From positions 96,886-160,885 of the forward strand of contig JAOAEJ010000067.1 of NCBI GenBank assembly GCA_026416815.1: a DNA stretch of 64,000 nt, written 5' to 3'. The notes below the pieces were generated by a model, which saw only the letters and a program-made list of their open reading frames with translations, was not told the origin of the DNA and searched no databases. The position numbers and the translations under genes were made by a program. Source of the stretch: Clostridia bacterium. Lineage in GTDB: Bacteria > Bacillota > Clostridia > Acetivibrionales > DSM-2933. Within the stretch, counting starts at the first letter, position 1; each line of letters begins with the position of its first letter. Of the stretch, positions 1 to 8,689 are shown one piece after another.

Positions 1-448
1 GACTGTGCTGCAAAACATAACGCTAGCACCAAGGAAGCTTAAAAAGGTTTCGGAAGAGGAAGCAAACAAAATTGCATTGGATCTTCTGGAAAGAGTGGGC
101 TTGGCAGATAAAGCGAAAAGCTATCCGGGACAGCTTTCCGGTGGGCAGAAGCAGAGAATAGCTATTGTAAGAGCCCTTGCCATGTCGCCCGATGTAATGC
201 TCTTTGATGAGCCTACGTCAGCCCTTGACCCTGAGATGGTAGGAGAGGTACTGGACGTAATGAAGAAGCTGGCTGCCGATGGAATGACAATGGTAGTAGT
301 AACCCATGAAATGGGTTTCGCTCGCGAAGTAGGCACAAGGGTGCTGTTTATGGATGGGGGAAAAATTGCTGAGGAGGGTATACCTTCAGAAATTTTTGCT
401 AATCCTAAAAATCCAAGGACAAAAGAGTTTTTGGGAAAAGTACTGTAA
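1..448 (+). CDS. Amino-acid ABC transporter ATP-binding protein (5' end outside window)
   Basis: This is the C-terminal part of a polar amino-acid type ABC ATPase (GlnQ/HisP group), which energises uptake at the cytoplasmic face of the membrane. The open frame runs into the window edge, so the Walker A part lies upstream. The visible part carries the signature LSGGQKQR, the Walker B/D-loop [13 protein letters not shown] and the switch histidine in VVTHEMGF. The Q-loop lies just before the edge, because the window opens in the VLQNIT segment that normally follows it. The last residues (FLGKVL) match the usual end of the family. Only 13 bp separate the stop from the isoaspartyl dipeptidase start, so the two are probably co-transcribed. 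The transported amino acid cannot be read from the ATPase. Confidence 0.93.
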   Translation, partial: TVLQNITLAPRKLKKVSEEEANKIALDLLERVGLADKAKSYPGQLSGGQKQRIAIVRALAMSPDVMLFDEPTSALDPEMVGEVLDVMKKLAADGMTMVVVTHEMGFAREVGTRVLFMDGGKIAEEGIPSEIFANPKNPRTKEFLGKVL

Positions 449-461
449 GGCTGGTGATGCT

Positions 462-1631
462 ATGTTCACCTTGATAAGAGGTGCTTCGGTATATACTCCG
501 GATTATATAGGTCAAAAAGATGTACTGATAGCCTTTGATAGAATCGCAGGTATAGGGGATTTTGATGACAGGCAATTTCCGGTGGAGCTGGAGGTAATAA
601 ACGCACAAGGGAAGCTTCTCATGCCCGGATTTATAGACCAGCATGTACATATAGCTGGTGGGGGTGGAGAAGGCGGTTTTTCTACCAGAACGCATGAGAT
701 ACATGTATGCGATCTTGTAGAAAACGGTATTACAACTGTAATAGGAGTGTTGGGGACAGATGGTGTTACGAGAAGCCTTGAAGAATTGTACGCCAAGGCT
801 AAAGCTTTGGAAGAGGAAGGCGTAACGGCATATATCTACTCCGGTTCCTATCAGATACCGGTAAAGACTTTTACAGGGAGTATACAAAGGGATATAGTAC
901 TTATAGATAAGGTTCTTGGTGTAGGTGAAATCGCACTATCTGATCACCGCTCCTTTCAGCCTACGGTGGATGAACTTGCAAGGATTGCTTCAGAGGCTAG
1001 AAACGGCGGCTTGATTTCGGGAAAGCCGGGGGTGGTGCATCTTCATCTCGGAAACGATTCCAAAGGTCTGGAACTTGTTTTTAAGCTGGCTGAGGGTACT
1101 CCTATACCCATAAGGCAGTTTGTACCTAGCCATGTGAATAGAAAGGGCAGCTTGTTTAATCAAGCAATAAGGTTTGCCCATATGGGAGGTTTTATAGACC
1201 TTACAGCAGGGATGGAGCCGAAAAACTCTTTTGACGATTGTGTTCCTGTTTATATAGCCTTAAAACAGCTATTGGATTGCGGTGTAGACGATGGCAGCAT
1301 AACTGTCAGCTCCGACGGTAACGGGAGTATACCGGTTTTTGACAGTGACGGCGTACTGGTAAGCATAGAGGCGGGAAGCTGCAAGGTGCTGTTGGACGAT
1401 ATGCGGAAAGCTGTATTTGAATATGGTGTTCCGTTGGATAAAGCATTAAAAACCGTTACGGTCAATCCTGCAAAGATGTTGCGTCTTGATGCCTTTAAGG
1501 GGGCGATATCTGTTGGAAAACATGCAGACATTGTATTAACTGATTCTGATTTGAATATAGAAAAGGTATTTGCAAAAGGTAAGGAAATGGTAGATTCAGG
1601 GAAGTACTATGGCAAAAATAGTATACGTTAA
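462..1631 (+). CDS. iadA: Beta-aspartyl (isoaspartyl) dipeptidase
   Basis: The 389-residue protein belongs to the amidohydrolase superfamily and should hydrolyse isoaspartyl dipeptides arising from damaged proteins. Length matches E. coli IadA (about 390). Candidate metal and catalytic residues are H61 and H63 (QHVHIAG), H195 (HLHLGND), H224 (PSHVNR) and D285 (SSDGNGS). The position of the carboxylated lysine of the E. coli enzyme is Glu156 here (VGEIALSDHRS), which I compare from memory. The open frame extends 36 codons upstream into the ABC gene. I chose ATG 462 because it fits the family N-terminus and follows the ABC stop. It lies immediately downstream of an amino-acid ABC ATPase, suggesting linked uptake and breakdown of peptides or amino acids. 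A terminator follows. Confidence 0.93.
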   Translation: MFTLIRGASVYTPDYIGQKDVLIAFDRIAGIGDFDDRQFPVELEVINAQGKLLMPGFIDQHVHIAGGGGEGGFSTRTHEIHVCDLVENGITTVIGVLGTDGVTRSLEELYAKAKALEEEGVTAYIYSGSYQIPVKTFTGSIQRDIVLIDKVLGVGEIALSDHRSFQPTVDELARIASEARNGGLISGKPGVVHLHLGNDSKGLELVFKLAEGTPIPIRQFVPSHVNRKGSLFNQAIRFAHMGGFIDLTAGMEPKNSFDDCVPVYIALKQLLDCGVDDGSITVSSDGNGSIPVFDSDGVLVSIEAGSCKVLLDDMRKAVFEYGVPLDKALKTVTVNPAKMLRLDAFKGAISVGKHADIVLTDSDLNIEKVFAKGKEMVDSGKYYGKNSIR

Positions 1632-1637
1632 GAGTGG

Positions 1638-1668
1638 ATGGCTGTCTTTAGGGATAGCCAATTTTTTA
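1638..1668 (+). terminator. Rho-independent terminator after iadA
   Basis: A 7-bp stem, GGCTGTC (1640-1646) with GATAGCC (1653-1659), has a 6-nt loop and is followed by an A/T tract with six consecutive T. It lies 8 bp after the iadA stop. Confidence 0.7.
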
Positions 1669-1730
1669 TATCTCAAAATGGTATTTTCTGGGCCGTAATT
1701 AGCCTTATTTGGAATGTTACCTTGAAGGTA

Positions 1731-1985
1731 AACTGTCTATAGCAGTGCTTTCGGCATAATATTTTATCAACTGTTGACCGAAAGGCCCCTTTCGAAGGAG
1801 GCGATATTAATTCTATACTTCACCAGCATATCGCCAGGATACCAAGGAATCCAGCGAAGTTAAATCCTGAAATACCGCCAGTGCTTGAAAAAATTATATT
1901 GAAACTTCTACAGCAGGAGCCTGAAGGACGATATCAGAGTGCGGAAGGCTTACTGAGTGATCTTGATATTCAAGGAAATGAGTAG
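1731..1985 (+). pseudogene. Relic of a Ser/Thr protein kinase domain (C-terminal lobe)
   Basis: Conceptual translation gives a kinase C-lobe with a broken frame. One segment reads AFGIIFYQLLTERP (subdomain IX). After a one-base shift in a run of C near 1788 it continues PFEGGDINSILHQHIA and ends with LLQQEPEGRYQSAEGLLSDL, the subdomain XI pattern of the kinase domain found at the front of very large multisensor kinase proteins. The N-lobe, including the ATP-binding Lys and the HRD and DFG motifs, is absent, and the frame stops at 1983-1985. No start or SD is visible. I infer a decayed gene, joined by internal deletion to the GGDEF relic that follows without a gap. A sequencing indel could explain the frameshift but not the missing domains. 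Confidence 0.7.
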
Positions 1986-2107
1986 CTGTGTTTTCTAAGA
2001 ATGCATGCAGTGACGACACATTAGTAAAGGCAGCGGACATGGCTTTGTATGCCTCTAAGCAAGGTGGTAGAAACAGAGTAACCGTAGCTGATAAAAATAT
2101 AGAATAA
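1982..2107 (+). pseudogene. Relic of a GGDEF (diguanylate cyclase) domain C-terminus
   Basis: In a different frame from the kinase relic, about 41 codons read VAVFSKNACSDDTLVKAADM, then ALYASKQGGRNRV and a short tail to TAA 2105-2107. The piece ADxALYxxKxxGRNRV is the final helix of GGDEF domains. The signature GGDEF motif and everything upstream are missing. It abuts the kinase relic, so both are best explained as the two ends of one former large kinase-sensor-GGDEF gene that lost its middle. The three intact GGDEF genes at 6.8-12.4 kb end in similar motifs (ALYYSKEQGRNKV), but their N-terminal architecture differs. Confidence 0.7.
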
Positions 2108-2223
2108 AATAAAGAATAATTCAGACATTGTTAAAAAATGAACGTAAATTTGTATGGAAGAAACAACTGGTTTAAACTCAGTAATTTTATTAAAATAACA
2201 CTTTATGGAGGGTAGAAGCAAGT

Positions 2224-5200
2224 ATGCAGATTTTCACACGGTTTTCTTTAAAAAATACACTGGTAATATTTATGATTATAGCCATGATAGTAGGAGGGGG
2301 CATATATTCCTCAAGCTCAATAATGACAGAGTTAATGCCCAATATTAATTTTCCTATTATTACGGTAGTAACTGTATACCCTGGGGCAGCACCGGAGGAT
2401 ATTGCGGAAAGCATATCAAGGCCCATACAGAAGGCTGTATCGGGGATACAGGGTGTAACAAGAGTAAATACGACTTCTAACGAAAATATTTCGCTTGTTA
2501 TGATTCGTTTCGGATTCTCAAAGGACATGGATAAGGCTGAGCGGGAGATACAAGATGCAGTAAATAAAATAAAAGTTCCCGATAAGTCACAAAAACCTAT
2601 TATATCAAGAATAAGCTACAATGGTATTCCCGTTGTTACATACTCGGTATCGGGAGGAAAGGACGAAAACGAGCTTTCAAAGCTTATTAAGGATAAAGTT
2701 CAACCCAACCTTACCGGAATAAAGGGTGTAGGGAGCGTAAACGTAAGTGGAGTATACGATAAGAGCATATACATTAAGGTCAATGAGAGTAAGCTGAAGG
2801 AAAAAGGGGTTACCCTGCAGGACGTACAGCAGGCTTTAGCAGCAAATGATATATCGTTCCCAACGGGTACTGTTGATATAACCGGCCAAACCATGCCTGT
2901 AAGGGTAAGTAGAGAAATAGCAAACCTGAATGATATAAAATCCATACCTATAATAGTACTCCCCAACACAGCAAAGATTATGGGAGACAGTATGGGTAAG
3001 TTTGGCGAAGCCATCACAGGTGTATACAGTGCTGTAGGCGAGATGGGCAAGGGTATGAGTGAAATGGGCAAAGGAATGGGTGAGATGGGTAAAATGGTTG
3101 GAACCAATACCCAGGCCGTTGCTATGGTTTCGGGCATCCAAAAGCTGCAATCCCTTATACTAAGCCAACAGGCAATTCTAAGCAATCCAACTTCCACTGC
3201 AGCAGACAGGGCGAAAGCACAGGAAACCATAAAGGTTGCCAGCCAACAGGTTACTCAACTCCAGAGTAGTCTAGACGCATTGCTCAGCAAATCAATGCAG
3301 GCAGCTAATGCGGCAGGAGGGGCGGGTTCATCATCCACGAAGCTGCAGCCTGGACAGTCAAGCCAAATGAATCCATCTCAGGGTGCTGTAACTAAAAATA
3401 CAGGTGCCCCCAAAAATGATGAGAATACACTAAAAATTACAACTGTAGCCTTAAGTGAAGTTGCCGATATACTGGAAGAAAACCCTGAGGTCATGTCGTA
3501 CTCAAGATCAAACAGCAAGCCTACGGTAATACTTAGTATATATAAAACTGACGATGCAAATGCAGTACAGCTTGCTAATGATGTTGAATCAAAGATTAAA
3601 GATATACAGACTGCCAATAGTGAGCTTAAAATAAACAAAATATATGATACCTCTAAGATGATAACCGACTCTATAAATGGAATGCTCAAGGAAGGATTGC
3701 TCGGAGCCCTTTTTGCAATTATAGTAATAGCATTGTTCCTAAGAGATATTAGGGCTACAGTTATAGCAATCGTTTCAATACCTCTTTCCATATTAATTGC
3801 GCTAATCCTGCTGCCAAGGTTCAATATAACACTCAATATAATGTCCCTAAGCGGTATGGCGGTAGCAGTAGGACGTATTGTGGATGACTCCATAGTTGTC
3901 ATAGAGAACATTTACAGAAGACTGCAAAGACGTAAATCACCAAATGAGGAAATTGTGGAAGATGCCACAGGCGAGGTTTCATCGGCAATAACCTCCTCTA
4001 CAATTACAACGGTAGCGGTATTCCTACCCCTGGGTATGGTTGGCGGTATGGTAGGTAAGATATTTGCACCCTTTGCATTAACGGTTGTAATATGTATATT
4101 GGCTTCCCTTTTAGTAGCTGTAACCGTTGTTCCTTTAATGGGCAAATTCATGCTGTTAAAGAGGCCGCCAAAGCACAAGGAACACGTAAGTAGAATTGAA
4201 GAAGCATATAAGAATATCCTTTCCTTCGCACTGTCGCATAAAGCGATGGTAGTTATACTATCATTAGTGCTTATAGCATCCTCGGTTGCACTTGTTTCAA
4301 GGGTGGGCATACAATTCCTTCCTGCTGACAAGACCAAGACTATAAGTGCGAAGCTGACAATGCCGCCGGGCACTTCCCTTAAATTGACTGATAATGAAGT
4401 GGCGAAATTTGAGGAGCACCTTGTAAATAAGGCCGATGTAGAAACTGTTACGAGTTCGGTGGGCGATACAAGCGGAAGTGGATCGTTTATGGGTGCATTA
4501 CAGGGAACAAACCAGGCAAACCTTACTATAATTTTAAAAGAGGAAGCGGACCCAGACAAAGCTCTTGCTGATATTAAGGGTAAGGCAAAAGCCCTTGAGA
4601 ACAATAAAGCAAAGTGGTTGGTTACACCTATGAGCAATTTCGGCACTCAAGAAAACCTTGAAATTGTAGTAAACGGCGAAAATATAGATGATATAAAGGC
4701 AGCGGCGGATACTATAACCGGTAAGCTGAAAGATGTAAAAGTACTTTCAAACCTTACAAACAATCTGTCGGAGAAAAAGCCTGAAATATCTATAAAGGTT
4801 GACAGTAAGAAAGCTGCAGATAAGGGATTAAACCCAATATTTGTAGCGGGAATCGTAAGAAGTGTGCTTAATTATGATAAAGTAACTACTGTTGAAAATA
4901 ATGGTAAGAGCATTGACGTTATGTTGGGTCTTGAGAAGAGTGACTTAAACAGTGTTGAAAAAGTTCAAAACCTCGAGCTTAAGGGTATGGCAGGTACAGT
5001 ACTGCTTAAGGATATTGCGGAGGTATCGGTGCAAGATGGACCTGTGAGTATTTCTGAAAGAGATGGAAAGAGATTTGCTTCTATTTCCGCAGATATTACT
5101 GCAAAGGATACTGCTAAGGTGGTAACCGAGGTCACAGATAAGATAAAGGAAATAGAGTCAACATTTAAGCCCGGGGTAACATACACCGTAGGTGGAAGTG

Positions 5201-5757
5201 TTGACGACATAAATGAAAGTTTCTCACAAATGGGAATGGCAATGCTTGCTGCGATATTCCTGGTATTCATAACTATGGTTCTGGCGTTCAAGGAAGGAAC
5301 TGCACCGCTTGCAATATTGTTCTCACTGCCTTTTGCGGCTGTAGGAGCATTGTTTGCGTTGGTAATTACAAATCAACCGCTCACAATGTCGGGGCTTGTG
5401 GGGCTGCTCATGCTCATAGGTATAGTTGTTACAAATGCTATAGTGCTTATTGATAGAGTCCAGACCAATAGGTCAAAGGGGATGGAAATGTCGGAGGCAC
5501 TCCTTGAGGCAGGTGCTGTGAGGCTAAGACCGATAATTATGACTGCAGCAGCTACTGTAATGGCACTCATTCCTCTTGCACTCGGATTCTCAGAAGGTGC
5601 ACTAATATCTAAAGAACTGGGTGTGGTAGTTATAGGTGGTTTGACTTTATCTACAATCCTGACTCTTGTAATAGTGCCGGTTGCATATAGCATCCTTGAA
5701 GGCATTAAAGACAGGGTGATGAAGGGAAAAAGCAATGAAATTACTACTGCCCAATAG
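2224..5757 (+). CDS. RND-family efflux transporter permease, with enlarged porter domain
   Basis: The 1177-residue protein is a proton-driven RND exporter of the AcrB/SwrC type, in the cytoplasmic membrane. TM1 is near residues 12-34. The porter region follows, and the second membrane block has the conserved GRIVDDSIVVIENI around residues 546-559. A second porter region and a final membrane block (about 1005-1160) complete the fold. Compared with the usual 1030-1050 residues it is enlarged by about 150 residues at roughly 250-400. This insert is rich in Met, Gly, Lys, Gln and Ser, with repeated EMGKGM units, a Gln-rich probable coiled coil and a low-complexity Ser/Gly/Gln stretch. No HlyD-type adaptor or outer-membrane channel gene is adjacent. 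The SD is GGAGGG before ATG 2224, and a strong terminator follows. Substrate unknown. Confidence 0.93.
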   Translation: MQIFTRFSLKNTLVIFMIIAMIVGGGIYSSSSIMTELMPNINFPIITVVTVYPGAAPEDIAESISRPIQKAVSGIQGVTRVNTTSNENISLVMIRFGFSKDMDKAEREIQDAVNKIKVPDKSQKPIISRISYNGIPVVTYSVSGGKDENELSKLIKDKVQPNLTGIKGVGSVNVSGVYDKSIYIKVNESKLKEKGVTLQDVQQALAANDISFPTGTVDITGQTMPVRVSREIANLNDIKSIPIIVLPNTAKIMGDSMGKFGEAITGVYSAVGEMGKGMSEMGKGMGEMGKMVGTNTQAVAMVSGIQKLQSLILSQQAILSNPTSTAADRAKAQETIKVASQQVTQLQSSLDALLSKSMQAANAAGGAGSSSTKLQPGQSSQMNPSQGAVTKNTGAPKNDENTLKITTVALSEVADILEENPEVMSYSRSNSKPTVILSIYKTDDANAVQLANDVESKIKDIQTANSELKINKIYDTSKMITDSINGMLKEGLLGALFAIIVIALFLRDIRATVIAIVSIPLSILIALILLPRFNITLNIMSLSGMAVAVGRIVDDSIVVIENIYRRLQRRKSPNEEIVEDATGEVSSAITSSTITTVAVFLPLGMVGGMVGKIFAPFALTVVICILASLLVAVTVVPLMGKFMLLKRPPKHKEHVSRIEEAYKNILSFALSHKAMVVILSLVLIASSVALVSRVGIQFLPADKTKTISAKLTMPPGTSLKLTDNEVAKFEEHLVNKADVETVTSSVGDTSGSGSFMGALQGTNQANLTIILKEEADPDKALADIKGKAKALENNKAKWLVTPMSNFGTQENLEIVVNGENIDDIKAAADTITGKLKDVKVLSNLTNNLSEKKPEISIKVDSKKAADKGLNPIFVAGIVRSVLNYDKVTTVENNGKSIDVMLGLEKSDLNSVEKVQNLELKGMAGTVLLKDIAEVSVQDGPVSISERDGKRFASISADITAKDTAKVVTEVTDKIKEIESTFKPGVTYTVGGSVDDINESFSQMGMAMLAAIFLVFITMVLAFKEGTAPLAILFSLPFAAVGALFALVITNQPLTMSGLVGLLMLIGIVVTNAIVLIDRVQTNRSKGMEMSEALLEAGAVRLRPIIMTAAATVMALIPLALGFSEGALISKELGVVVIGGLTLSTILTLVIVPVAYSILEGIKDRVMKGKSNEITTAQ

Positions 5758-5804
5758 TTTTTTCTTATAAATTTAGTATAAATATGAAGTGATACATCAA
5801 AAGA

Positions 5805-5846
5805 AAAATGTCCTATCCTTTCAAAAAGGGTAGGACATTTTTTTTG
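5805..5846 (+). terminator. Rho-independent terminator after the RND gene
   Basis: The stem pairs AATGTCCTATCC with GGGTAGGACATT (one G-T pair) around an A-rich loop and is followed by eight or more T. Confidence 0.88.
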
Positions 5847-5959
5847 ATTAAATAAATGTAAAGCAAAATTTTGAATAATACCTAACTTTTATCTCAAAAC
5901 AAAAAAATTAACTCATATAAAAACAAATAAACTGAGCAGAATAATGCTGGGGTGATAAA

Positions 5960-6673
5960 ATGAAAATGAAGTCCACAAAAATTACAGCAGTGGCTCTAGG
6001 ATTGTGTATGTGTATAATCCCATTAAGCGGTTGTGCTCTTACGGGAAAAAATACTCAGAGGCCTAATCAGAATCAGAATATGAGTATGAATACTCCGCAA
6101 AACAATCGTAACCTATTAGGTGAGAACATACAGGGTACAGACCCTAATGCAGGAGCACCGCGTGGAGGAACTTTGCTAGGTGGAAACCAACATGCAGGCT
6201 CAGGTAATAACCCACCTGATACTGTAGGTGCCGCACCTACTCCAGGGACAGGGACGGGGAACGTTCTTCTAGCTCCATCACCGGCTCCAAATGGGAATCT
6301 CGGAATGAACAGGCTAAACCAACAATTACAGCAGCCGGTAAGAAGCTTTGATGGGCGAAGAGCAGCTAACATACGTAATGACCTTAATACAATTAATGGA
6401 CTCAACAGAGTAAATGCAATAGTGAATGGTGGTACTGCTCTTATCAGCTATCAACCGGGAGAGGGAATGAGAGATGCAAATGCAGCAAAGGATACCATCA
6501 TAAAGAGGGTAAAACGGATTGATAATACCATTACCGATGTAGTTGTCAGTAACTCACCGGACGTAATGGGCAAAATGGATCAGCTATCAAAGGATATAAT
6601 AAAAAACAGGCCGATGGATGATCTAAACAATAATTTTGATAAGATTGTGCAGACTGCAAAATCTGCACGATAA
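5960..6673 (+). CDS. YhcN/YlaJ-family sporulation lipoprotein
   Basis: The 237-residue protein has a lipoprotein signal peptide with lipobox LSGC (Cys near residue 26), so it should be lipid-anchored outside the membrane. Residues 27-125 are low complexity, rich in Asn, Gln, Gly and Pro. The C-terminal 110 residues match the YhcN/YlaJ family pattern: a VNAIVNGGTALISY strand, a helix with paired lysines, a strand ending VVVSNSPDV and a final helix. Family members such as B. subtilis YhcN are spore membrane proteins, so I infer forespore or mother-cell expression. I did not find a convincing sporulation promoter. The SD is GGGGTGATAAA before ATG 5960. It is monocistronic, with terminators on both sides. 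Confidence 0.85.
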   Translation: MKMKSTKITAVALGLCMCIIPLSGCALTGKNTQRPNQNQNMSMNTPQNNRNLLGENIQGTDPNAGAPRGGTLLGGNQHAGSGNNPPDTVGAAPTPGTGTGNVLLAPSPAPNGNLGMNRLNQQLQQPVRSFDGRRAANIRNDLNTINGLNRVNAIVNGGTALISYQPGEGMRDANAAKDTIIKRVKRIDNTITDVVVSNSPDVMGKMDQLSKDIIKNRPMDDLNNNFDKIVQTAKSAR

Positions 6674-6683
6674 TAAGCAGAAA

Positions 6684-6718
6684 AGGCTGCAAGATGAATA
6701 GAATTCTTGCAGCTTTTT
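6684..6718 (+). terminator. Rho-independent terminator after the YhcN-like gene
   Basis: The stem pairs AGGCTGCAAGA with TTCTTGCAGCTTT around an 8-10 nt loop, followed by TTTTT. Confidence 0.82.
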
Positions 6719-6786
6719 AATAAAGAAATATTATTATACGAAATAAAGTTAATACCTCTAATAGGAGATAAAACTCTTACAAGGCA

Positions 6787-8484
6787 CTAGCCTGTTTGTT
6801 CTAGAGTTCGGATTTCATTATAGTGGGTTACTTTGTTGCGGCCTTGCTCTTTAGAGTAATAAAGTGCTTCATCAGCCTTATCAATCAATACCTCAGGATG
6901 ACACGGCAAATCAACAGAGGGATAGCTAATTACTCCGGCGCTGATGGTAACTTTACCGAGGCAGTTACCTTTATATTCGTAAGTTTGATTTTCAATCACC
7001 CGACGGAGTGTTTCGGCTAACTCAAGAGCACTGTCTTCGCGATATCCCTTTAAAAGTATAGCAAATTCTTCACCCCCATACCTGGCTACTATAGAGTTTT
7101 TACAGCAGCTAGATTTAAGGGTTCTTGATACGCTTGACAATACATAGTCCCCTGCTAAATGACCATATTTATCATTAAACAGCTTAAACTTGTCGATATC
7201 AACAATAATGAGAGAATAGGGAAGGCTATCCCTATTATTGGAGCATAACTCCGACAGTGTGTTAACAAAATAAGAATGATTGTACAATCCTGTAAGCCCA
7301 TCAGTACTTGATTTGATGTACATTGCATTGTATTCGTTTATCATGTCGACAGAAATATTTATAAGAAAAATAATTATCACATATCCATTCAGGTAAAACC
7401 CTATGGCTGGTATTTCACCTTTCAAAGAGTAATATATGTCGTGCCCCATAAAAAGGGTAAGTAGGAGAGTCCCGATAAGAAGTCTTATAATAGAATGCTT
7501 TCTTACAATAAAAACCTTTATACATAAGAAGGCGTAATATACCAGTGTAATCTCAACACTAAGAAGATATTTGGTGCGGAACAGTGAATATTGCAATAAA
7601 TCCTGTGTAAATGCAGCACCTAGCAATGAGATCACAGCCAGCAATGAAAATACTATTTTTTCCCACTTGTGGATTTTTACATCTAAGAATTCCTTTAAAA
7701 ATGGCAAGAAAACAAAGCACGCCAGATAAAGTGAAGTAAAAACAATTTTTTGATATAAGCTGTATGAAATTGGCAGAGTATATATAAAATAATTGGTATA
7801 ATATATTGCTATTAATATACATACTAACGAGAAATAGAAATGTTTCTTTGAGACCTGACTCTTGTGGTAGAATATAAAGAAAAATATGGATATACCTACC
7901 AAAAAAAAGCACAGAGACATATATGAGTTTACCACAAAGGAATTAAAAAATTGTACTTTCTCTTGGACCCTCTTATCAGTGTCGAAATACAACTTCTCTG
8001 CAGACCCGTATTCAAAGGCACAGTAAGTTTTGATAGCCAAGACGTTATTTTGATTATACTGTATCAGTGCAGTAGGAATATAGTAGGCGTTTTTTCTATT
8101 CCAGTCACAAAAATAGTGTTTGGGACTATTAAGACTTCTGCCCACCAAATGCCCGTTGAAGTATACTTCAAAATTAGTAAGGCTTCCGGTATATAACATT
8201 AAATCCGTACCTTTATAGTCGGAAGGTATAACAAAATTTTTACGAAACCATACTGTACGGTTTTGTTTTTCCGCACTATTTTCGATAGTTTTGCGTTGTA
8301 TAGTATCGTTTGCCCATTTAGAATCATCGAATTCTTTAAGCAAATAAGATGGGCTATCACTAAAGCTATACTTCCATAATCCATCCAACCCTATTGCAGG
8401 GTTATCGGCATAAACAGGTTGTACAAGGAAGATAAATATATATGCAAGTAAGAACAGAACAGCGCGCAATTGAAGTTTGAGCAT
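6787..8484 (-). CDS. Membrane diguanylate cyclase: jelly-roll sensor, multi-TM, GGDEF (paralogue 1 of 3)
   Basis: The 565-residue protein is predicted to make cyclic-di-GMP in response to an extracellular signal. A signal peptide (1-26) is followed by a beta-rich extracytoplasmic domain (30-175) resembling the galactose-binding fold of beta-galactosidases (LDGLWKYSF, VWFRKNFVIP, VYFNGHLVG). About seven TM helices follow (190-400, 7TMR-DISM-like), then a GGDEF domain (405-560). The active site RYGGEEF and the metal/substrate motif DIDKFKLFNDKYGH are intact, so it should be catalytic. The inhibitory RxxD site is not conserved (CKNS there). SD GGAGAA precedes ATG 8482-8484. A sigma-A-like promoter lies about 65-90 bp upstream. 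It is one of three tandem paralogues reading the same way; ligand unknown. Confidence 0.92.
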   Translation of the reverse strand: MLKLQLRAVLFLLAYIFIFLVQPVYADNPAIGLDGLWKYSFSDSPSYLLKEFDDSKWANDTIQRKTIENSAEKQNRTVWFRKNFVIPSDYKGTDLMLYTGSLTNFEVYFNGHLVGRSLNSPKHYFCDWNRKNAYYIPTALIQYNQNNVLAIKTYCAFEYGSAEKLYFDTDKRVQEKVQFFNSFVVNSYMSLCFFLVGISIFFFIFYHKSQVSKKHFYFSLVCILIAIYYTNYFIYTLPISYSLYQKIVFTSLYLACFVFLPFLKEFLDVKIHKWEKIVFSLLAVISLLGAAFTQDLLQYSLFRTKYLLSVEITLVYYAFLCIKVFIVRKHSIIRLLIGTLLLTLFMGHDIYYSLKGEIPAIGFYLNGYVIIIFLINISVDMINEYNAMYIKSSTDGLTGLYNHSYFVNTLSELCSNNRDSLPYSLIIVDIDKFKLFNDKYGHLAGDYVLSSVSRTLKSSCCKNSIVARYGGEEFAILLKGYREDSALELAETLRRVIENQTYEYKGNCLGKVTISAGVISYPSVDLPCHPEVLIDKADEALYYSKEQGRNKVTHYNEIRTLEQTG

Positions 8485-8547
8485 AGAGTTCTCCTAGCTA
8501 TAATATTACAAATTATGAGGAATAATAACAATTATCCATCTATTCTA

Positions 8548-8576
8548 ATTATATTTTGACTGGATAAAAAAAGCAA
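8548..8576 (-). promoter_or_regulatory. Sigma-A-like promoter of diguanylate cyclase paralogue 1
   Basis: On the minus strand: TTGCTT, 17-nt spacer, TATAAT. The two other paralogues have the same arrangement at the same relative place. Confidence 0.6.
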
Positions 8577-8634
8577 TATGGTAGAATTAGAGTTATAAAC
8601 TTAAATTTGGTTCTATTTAAAAGTTAAGAAGATA

Positions 8635-8673
8635 GCGCTAAGAGCAATGGGGTTGACTCATTGCTCTTAGCGT
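8635..8673 (-). terminator. Strong hairpin between cyclase paralogues 2 and 1
   Basis: A perfect 14-bp inverted repeat (arms 8636-8649 and 8659-8672, 9-nt loop) lies 17 bp beyond the stop of paralogue 2. On the minus strand it is followed by only a weak T-rich tract. It is likely the transcription stop or mRNA 3' end of paralogue 2. Confidence 0.6.
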
Positions 8674-8689
8674 TAAGGATTGTATAAAA

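Noticed and set aside
405..887. 160-codon minus-strand frame inside iadA
   Set aside because: Shadow of a well-conserved gene; residue composition is not protein-like.
2021..2221. Minus-strand frame of 66 codons
   Set aside because: It lies across the GGDEF relic and the RND leader; no SD, and the plus strand explains the sequence better.
2994..3105. DNA-level tandem repeat around GAGATGGGCAAGGGTATG
   Set aside because: It encodes the EMGKGM units of the RND insert and is treated there, not as a separate non-coding repeat.
5870..5930. Sigma-G promoter for the YhcN-like gene
   Set aside because: TGAATA is present, but the -10 at the proper distance (CAAAACA) matches poorly.
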